Of a DNA stretch of 64,000 bases, positions 59,588 to 64,000 are shown piece by piece. The stretch's first letter is position 1. Each line of letters starts with the position of its first letter. Made by a program: the position numbers and the translations under genes. Origin of the DNA: Ruminococcus sp. UBA1409 (lineage in GTDB: Bacteria > Bacillota > Clostridia > Oscillospirales > Ruminococcaceae). The DNA lies in assembly GCA_002305045.1 (NCBI GenBank), contig DBPX01000016.1, positions 144,735 through 208,734 on the forward strand, read 5' to 3'. Below the pieces are notes generated by a model. The model saw nothing but the letters and a program-made list of their open reading frames with translations, was not told the origin of the DNA and searched no databases.

Positions 59588-60508
59588 TCAATCCTCCGTT
59601 TCCTCGTCAAAGAGTGCGGCGGCAAAATCAGCCGCACAAAAGTCCTGAATATCCTCAATCTTCTCGCCGACCGTGACAAGCTTCACAGGAAGCCCCAATT
59701 CGCTTGCTATCGGGATGATAATTCCCCCCTTGGAGGTCGAATCAAGCTTAGTAAGTATAATGCCGGTAATGCTTGCCGCCTGGTTAAACTCCCTAGCCTG
59801 ATTTACGGCGTTCTGACCTGTCGTGGCGTCAAGAGCCAAAAGCACCTCGAGCGCACAGCCCTCCGCCTTTGTGTGAACTATTTTTGATATCTTTCCAAGC
59901 TCGTTCATAAGGTTTTTCTTGTTGTGAAGCCTTCCTGCGGTGTCTATAATGACGACATCGCAGTCCCTTGCCCTTGCGGCGTCCATGGCGTCATAAACCA
60001 CTGCGGCAGGGTCGGAGCCTTCCTTATGCCTTACAAGCTGCACTCCCGCCCTCTCGCACCAGACGGCAAGCTGCTCGATTGCGGCAGCCCTGAAGGTATC
60101 GGCGGCAGCGACAAGCACCTTCTTGCCCTGCTTTGAGAGCTGATAGGAAAGCTTTCCTATCGTGGTGGTCTTTCCGGCTCCGTTCACGCCTATTACCAGT
60201 ATGACAGACGGCTTTGTGGAAAGGTCAAGCCTTGAATCCTCTCCTAGCATTCCGGCTATAATCTCCTTAAGAGCGGCTTTTACATCCCCGGTGTCCTTGA
60301 TTTTTTCCTCTTTAACCCTATTTTTAAGCTCAGAGACTATTTTCTCGGAGGTCTTTCCCCCGATGTCGGACATTATAAGAGTCTCCTCCAGCTCGTCAAA
60401 GAAATCGTCGTCTATCCTTGAAGAGCCTTGAATCAGCGAGTTTATGCTGTCGATCAGCGAGCTTTTTGTCTTTGTAAGGCCCGCCTTAAGCTTTTCAAAA
60501 AATCCCAT
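59588..60508 (-). CDS. ftsY: Signal recognition particle receptor FtsY
   Basis: A 306-residue GTPase of the NG type. G1 loop GVNGAGKTTTIGKLSYQLS, DTFRAAAIEQL, G3 DTAGRLHNKKNL, G4 TKLDSTSKGG, and ITGIILTKLD are complete. The long acidic A domain is absent, which is normal in Clostridia. It targets ribosome-nascent chains to the SecYEG translocon. A 14 bp gap separates it from smc. Ribosome site GGAGG precedes the ATG. Confidence 0.97.
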   Translation of the reverse strand: MGFFEKLKAGLTKTKSSLIDSINSLIQGSSRIDDDFFDELEETLIMSDIGGKTSEKIVSELKNRVKEEKIKDTGDVKAALKEIIAGMLGEDSRLDLSTKPSVILVIGVNGAGKTTTIGKLSYQLSKQGKKVLVAAADTFRAAAIEQLAVWCERAGVQLVRHKEGSDPAAVVYDAMDAARARDCDVVIIDTAGRLHNKKNLMNELGKISKIVHTKAEGCALEVLLALDATTGQNAVNQAREFNQAASITGIILTKLDSTSKGGIIIPIASELGLPVKLVTVGEKIEDIQDFCAADFAAALFDEETED

Positions 60509-60522
60509 CTAAACCTCCATAA

Positions 60523-63500
60523 TCATTCTATATCCCATGACGGCGAGACCTCGCCGAGGTCCAGCCTCAAAAGCCTTGAAACTCCCTTTTCCTGCATGGT
60601 TACGCCGTAAAGGACATCGGCCTCCTCCATCGTTCCCCTGCGGTGGGTGATTAAAATGAACTGAGTGGTGTCAACATACCGCCTCAGATACTGAGCGTAC
60701 TTTGTGACATTTACATCGTCGAGCGCCGCCTCTATCTCGTCAAGGATGCAAAACGGCGATGGTCTTAGCCTTAAAATCGCAAAGTATATGGCAATAGCCA
60801 CGAACGCCTGCTCTCCTCCTGATAAGAGCGAGAGGCTCTTTATGACCTTCCCGGGAGGGGCTACGCTTATCTCGATTCCAGACTCCAAGGCGTCCTCGGG
60901 GTCGGTAAGCGTCAGCTCGCCGCTTCCGCCGCCGAACAGCTCGACGAATATCTCTCCAAAGGCTTGGTTGATTTCATTAAAGCTGTCAACAAATCTCTCC
61001 CGCATGGTCTTGGTAAGCTCGGAAATAAGCTTCTCTAGGGACGCCTTTGATTTTTTGACATCGTCAAGCTGGTCCTTTAGGAAGGCGTGCCTTTCCTTGA
61101 CCTCACGGTACTCGTCTATAGCCTCTGTGTTGACAGAGCCAAGCTCTCTTATTTTAGCCTTGATGTCGTAAAGCCGCTTTGACGCAGACTGCCTGCTCTC
61201 AAGCTCCTCCGCCTGAGACATGGCGTCTGCAAGCGATAGGGAGTATTCCTCCCAAAGCTCGGTAATTATCGACTCCCTTTCCTTATTGAAGGATAGGAGC
61301 CTTTCTTTAAGCCCGGATAGCTTGGAGCCTAGCTCCTCCTTTTTTCTTACGGAGATTTTTTCCTCCTCCCGCTTGAGATTCTCCTGCCGCTCGTATTCAA
61401 GGGAGGAATCAAGCTCCGACTTTGTCCTTAGCCCCAGCTCCTCGATTTTAGCCCTGAGAGTCCTTGAATCGTGCTCCAAAGATTCGATTGCAAGCCTCTC
61501 TGATTCTATCATCGAGGCGATTTTTTTCTCTCTTTCTATATTCTGCTCGTTTTCAGCCTTAGAGCTGTTAATCCCGCCCCGAAGCGAGGATAGAAGGTAC
61601 TCGGCTGATTCCTTGTTTTTTTCAAGCTCCAAAAGTCTAAGCCGTTTATTTGAAAGCTCGGCTGAAAGAAGCTCCCGCCGCTCTTTTTCTTGACTGCTTT
61701 TTTTGTTTGCCTCAGCTAAAAAGCTCTCTAGGCTGTCTATCTCGCCGGCAAGACTTTCAAGCTCGGCCGAAGCAGTCATTTCGGACTCTTTAAGACTATC
61801 AGCCCGGCTTAAATTCTCGCCGATTAAAAGCTCGGTCTCGGAAAGTCTGCTCTTAATCTCAAGCTCAAGAGGCGAAAGAGCCTCCAGCTCGGTATCAAGC
61901 TGTACCCTAGAGCTTTCCGCCTCCCTGATTTTTTCCTTCTGCGAGTCAAGCTCAAAGCCGAGCCTTGTAAGCTCCGAGGTGCAGGCGTCAAGCCTTGATT
62001 TTAGGCTCTCACGCTTTTTTTCAAGCTCTGAAAGCTCACTGTCGCAAAGGGCTATTTCGTTTTTCCTCGAGAGTATCCCGGCGCTCTTTGAAACGCTTCC
62101 GCCGGTAAAGGAGCCTCCCGAGTTTATCACCTGACCGTCAAGAGTGATTATTTTAAACCTGTAGCCGTGCTTCCTTGCCATTTTTGCGGCAAGGTCGATA
62201 TTCTCAGAAACGACTATCCTGCCGAGAAGATACTCGACTATCGCTCTGTACTCGTTATCACAGCTTACAAGACCGGAGGCTACCGATATAAAGCCTTCCT
62301 CAGATTCAAGACCGCCCTCAGAGAGCCTGGACGGCTTTATCGTGGTTATCGGAAGAAAGGTCGCCCTGCCCTTGCCTGTATCCATAAGGTATCTTATCGA
62401 CGCCTTTGCAGACTCCTCGTTTTCCACTATTATGTTTTGGAGCGACGCTCCCAGAGCCGTCTCGATGGCAAGGCTGTATCTTGACTCGACCGAAATAAGG
62501 CTTCCAACCGCCCCCCTTACTCCACGGAGCCGTCCCGCTCCTGCCGCCGCCGTGACGCTCCTGACGCTTCCGCCGAAGCCCTCCATGCTGTTTTCAAGCT
62601 CCAAAAGCAGCTGCCTTTTAGAGGCTGTCCCTCCGTAGGAAAGCTCGGTCTGATTATACTCGGCTTCAAGCCTTGATTTTGACTCCGATTTCTTGCCGTA
62701 AAGAAGATTATATCCTGCAAGACGGTTATTTTCCATCTCACAAAGGCTTTTTGCCTCTTGAAGGCTCCTTGACAGCTCCTCCCTTTTGCCGGCAAGCTCT
62801 GAAAGCCTGTGCTCAAGCGACGCTCCCTGCTCCCTTAGCTGCTCAAGCTCCTGCGTGGAGGTATTCAGCGAGGACCGTGAGCTTTCTATGGTATAGCTTA
62901 GCTCCGACCTTCTTATATACATCCTTCCAAGCCTGTCGCTGGAGCCGTGAAGCTCGCTTTGAAGCCTGCCGGACTCCTCGTCAAGCCTTGAAAGCTCGCC
63001 CTCGGACTCAAGGATTTTAGTCTTTGCTTCCTTGATTTGTAAGAGGATTTTATCTATCTCTAAGCTTTTTTCCTCTACGCTCTTTTCAAGCTCAAGGGAC
63101 GCTTTTGACAGCTCCTTCCTTTTTTGCTCAAGCTCTTTTAGCTGAGAATTGTAGTGCATGATGTTGTTTTCATACACCGCCGCCTTCTTAGAATGCTCTG
63201 AGAGCTCCTGGCTTATCCTCTGCGACTCTCTTCGTGACTCCTCGGCGAATACACTGCACTGCCTTCTTTTTAGGATAAGCTCGTTTATCTCGGCTTCAAG
63301 GCTCGACAGCTCGCCCTCTGCGATTTCAAGCTCCGATGTGCCTACTAGTATATCGTCGTTTATCCTCTGGCCGGCGGCGTCAAGCTCTGAAAGCCTGTCC
63401 GCCCAGAGGGATATTTCAAGCTTCTTCCTTTTCCCGGCAAGCTCAAGATACCTCTGCGCCTTCTCCGACTGCGCCCTAAGAGGCTCCAGCCTTGCTTCAA

Positions 63501-64000
63501 GCTCGCTGAGAATGTCGCCGAGCCTTAAAAGGTTGTCCTCCGAGGAGGCAAGCTTTCTTTCTGCCTCCTGCTTTTTGTATCTGAACTTTGATATTCCAGC
63601 CGCTTCTTCAAATATCTCTCTGCGCTCGTTTGACTTCGAGCTGATTATATCCGCCACTCTGCCCTGACCTATTATCGAGTAGCCGTCCCTGCCAAGCCCG
63701 GTGTCCATAAACAGCTCGACGATATCCCTGAGCCTTACCGGGCTTCCGTTTATCATATACTCGCTGTCCCCGTTCCTGTACAGCTTCCTCGTGACGCTGA
63801 CAAGGTCCTCCTCCACGGCAAGCAGCCTGTCTCCGTTTTCTATGTTCAGGGTGACGCTTGCGAAGCTGACAGGACGCCTTTTCTCGGTGCCGCCGAAGAT
63901 GACATCCTCCATCTTGCCGGAGCCGCGCAGCTGTTTGGAACTGGTCTCGCCCAGCACCCAGCGGATGGCGTCGGCTACGTTGCTCTTGCCGCTGCCGTTG
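60523..64000 (-). CDS. smc: Chromosome partition protein SMC, N terminus beyond the window
   Basis: The visible part is about 1159 codons and continues past base 64000, since NGSGKSNVADAIRWVLGET (the end of Walker A onward) is encoded at 63958-64000 and before. The head-hinge-head layout is clear: long coiled coils, a hinge near residues 500-640 (GRATFLPITT, GSFTGGSVSKSAGILSR), then the C-terminal head with LLSGGEQAFVAIAIYFAILR and Walker B FCILDEIEAALDDVN. It forms the condensin with ScpA and ScpB and organises the chromosome. Upstream gene (often rnc) is outside the window. Confidence 0.97.
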   Translation of the reverse strand, partial: NGSGKSNVADAIRWVLGETSSKQLRGSGKMEDVIFGGTEKRRPVSFASVTLNIENGDRLLAVEEDLVSVTRKLYRNGDSEYMINGSPVRLRDIVELFMDTGLGRDGYSIIGQGRVADIISSKSNERREIFEEAAGISKFRYKKQEAERKLASSEDNLLRLGDILSELEARLEPLRAQSEKAQRYLELAGKRKKLEISLWADRLSELDAAGQRINDDILVGTSELEIAEGELSSLEAEINELILKRRQCSVFAEESRRESQRISQELSEHSKKAAVYENNIMHYNSQLKELEQKRKELSKASLELEKSVEEKSLEIDKILLQIKEAKTKILESEGELSRLDEESGRLQSELHGSSDRLGRMYIRRSELSYTIESSRSSLNTSTQELEQLREQGASLEHRLSELAGKREELSRSLQEAKSLCEMENNRLAGYNLLYGKKSESKSRLEAEYNQTELSYGGTASKRQLLLELENSMEGFGGSVRSVTAAAGAGRLRGVRGAVGSLISVESRYSLAIETALGASLQNIIVENEESAKASIRYLMDTGKGRATFLPITTIKPSRLSEGGLESEEGFISVASGLVSCDNEYRAIVEYLLGRIVVSENIDLAAKMARKHGYRFKIITLDGQVINSGGSFTGGSVSKSAGILSRKNEIALCDSELSELEKKRESLKSRLDACTSELTRLGFELDSQKEKIREAESSRVQLDTELEALSPLELEIKSRLSETELLIGENLSRADSLKESEMTASAELESLAGEIDSLESFLAEANKKSSQEKERRELLSAELSNKRLRLLELEKNKESAEYLLSSLRGGINSSKAENEQNIEREKKIASMIESERLAIESLEHDSRTLRAKIEELGLRTKSELDSSLEYERQENLKREEEKISVRKKEELGSKLSGLKERLLSFNKERESIITELWEEYSLSLADAMSQAEELESRQSASKRLYDIKAKIRELGSVNTEAIDEYREVKERHAFLKDQLDDVKKSKASLEKLISELTKTMRERFVDSFNEINQAFGEIFVELFGGGSGELTLTDPEDALESGIEISVAPPGKVIKSLSLLSGGEQAFVAIAIYFAILRLRPSPFCILDEIEAALDDVNVTKYAQYLRRYVDTTQFILITHRRGTMEEADVLYGVTMQEKGVSRLLRLDLGEVSPSWDIE

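Noticed and set aside
61220-62134. Two long serine-rich plus-strand frames (61220-61693, 61703-62134) within smc
   Set aside because: Ser-rich antisense translation of Glu/Leu-rich coiled coil is a usual shadow effect.
1-64000. CRISPR array, prophage, transposase or integrated plasmid
   Set aside because: No spaced direct repeats of CRISPR size and no integrase, capsid, transposase or recombinase gene found; the only tandem array is the coding 15-bp repeat.

Overview
The window is a chromosomal segment from an endospore-forming, gut-type Clostridia, most like Ruminococcaceae/Oscillospiraceae (inferred from gene content, not searched). Sporulation genes (spmA, spmB, spoIVA, sipL), Gram-positive signalling genes (cdaA-cdaR, ymdB, an LCP protein), many Cys-anchored lipoproteins with lgt, and glycoside hydrolases of families 8, 13, 30 and 97 support this. 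Composition is near 50% GC by eye. TTG/GTG starts with strong Shine-Dalgarno sequences are frequent, and sigma-A promoters with 16-17 bp spacers are easy to read. I see no prophage, transposase, rRNA or CRISPR.

Layout. 1-7.9 kb: 3' end of a P-type cation ATPase, a MarR-esterase pair with a clear operator, a COG2509 flavoprotein behind cdaA-cdaR (c-di-AMP), and a class V aminotransferase with a DUF3343 protein. 7.9-14.8 kb: ispDF fusion, folD, lgt with an acidic tail, then a BtuFCD-type cobalamin importer under a cobalamin riboswitch with a leader terminator. 14.8-22.7 kb: AbrB regulator, spmAB, ymdB, TtcA-like enzyme, LysR regulator, GTP-PEPCK and queA, with a nested palindromic element between the LysR gene and pckG. 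22.7-25.7 kb: asd-dapA-dapB (lysine/diaminopimelate) behind a sigma-A promoter. 25.7-33.9 kb: GH8 oligoxylanase with a DUF1292 protein, tRNA-Leu(TAA), a sipL-spoIVA operon, and lepA downstream of an array of 13-15 bp palindromes.

33.9-49.5 kb: rarA, an orphan membrane-fusion lipoprotein, hemW, GH97, a GGCT-like protein, a nucleoside-hydrolase-like enzyme, a methyltransferase, a FAD-Rieske fusion, a repeat-bearing lipoprotein, GH13, GH30 (probable beta-1,6-galactanase), and the ECF S component RibU under an FMN riboswitch. 49.5-64 kb: a CD1247-like zinc-ribbon protein, efp, pepP, an endonuclease IV-like TIM barrel, yqeG, rpsU, leuS, rsfS, LCP, a nadD-yqeK fusion, yhbY, rdgB, ftsY and smc. From smc to leuS the genes are tightly packed and probably form one operon running leftward; smc runs off the right edge.

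Most of the content is housekeeping. The less explained parts are mainly regulatory DNA: a terminator whose U-run touches the Shine-Dalgarno of the COG2509 gene, the 16-17 bp palindrome array before lepA, the nested hairpin element at 19.2-19.34 kb, the efp leader hairpin, and operator-like repeats between the nucleoside-hydrolase-like and methyltransferase genes. I found no clearly new multi-gene system; the findings are graded accordingly.
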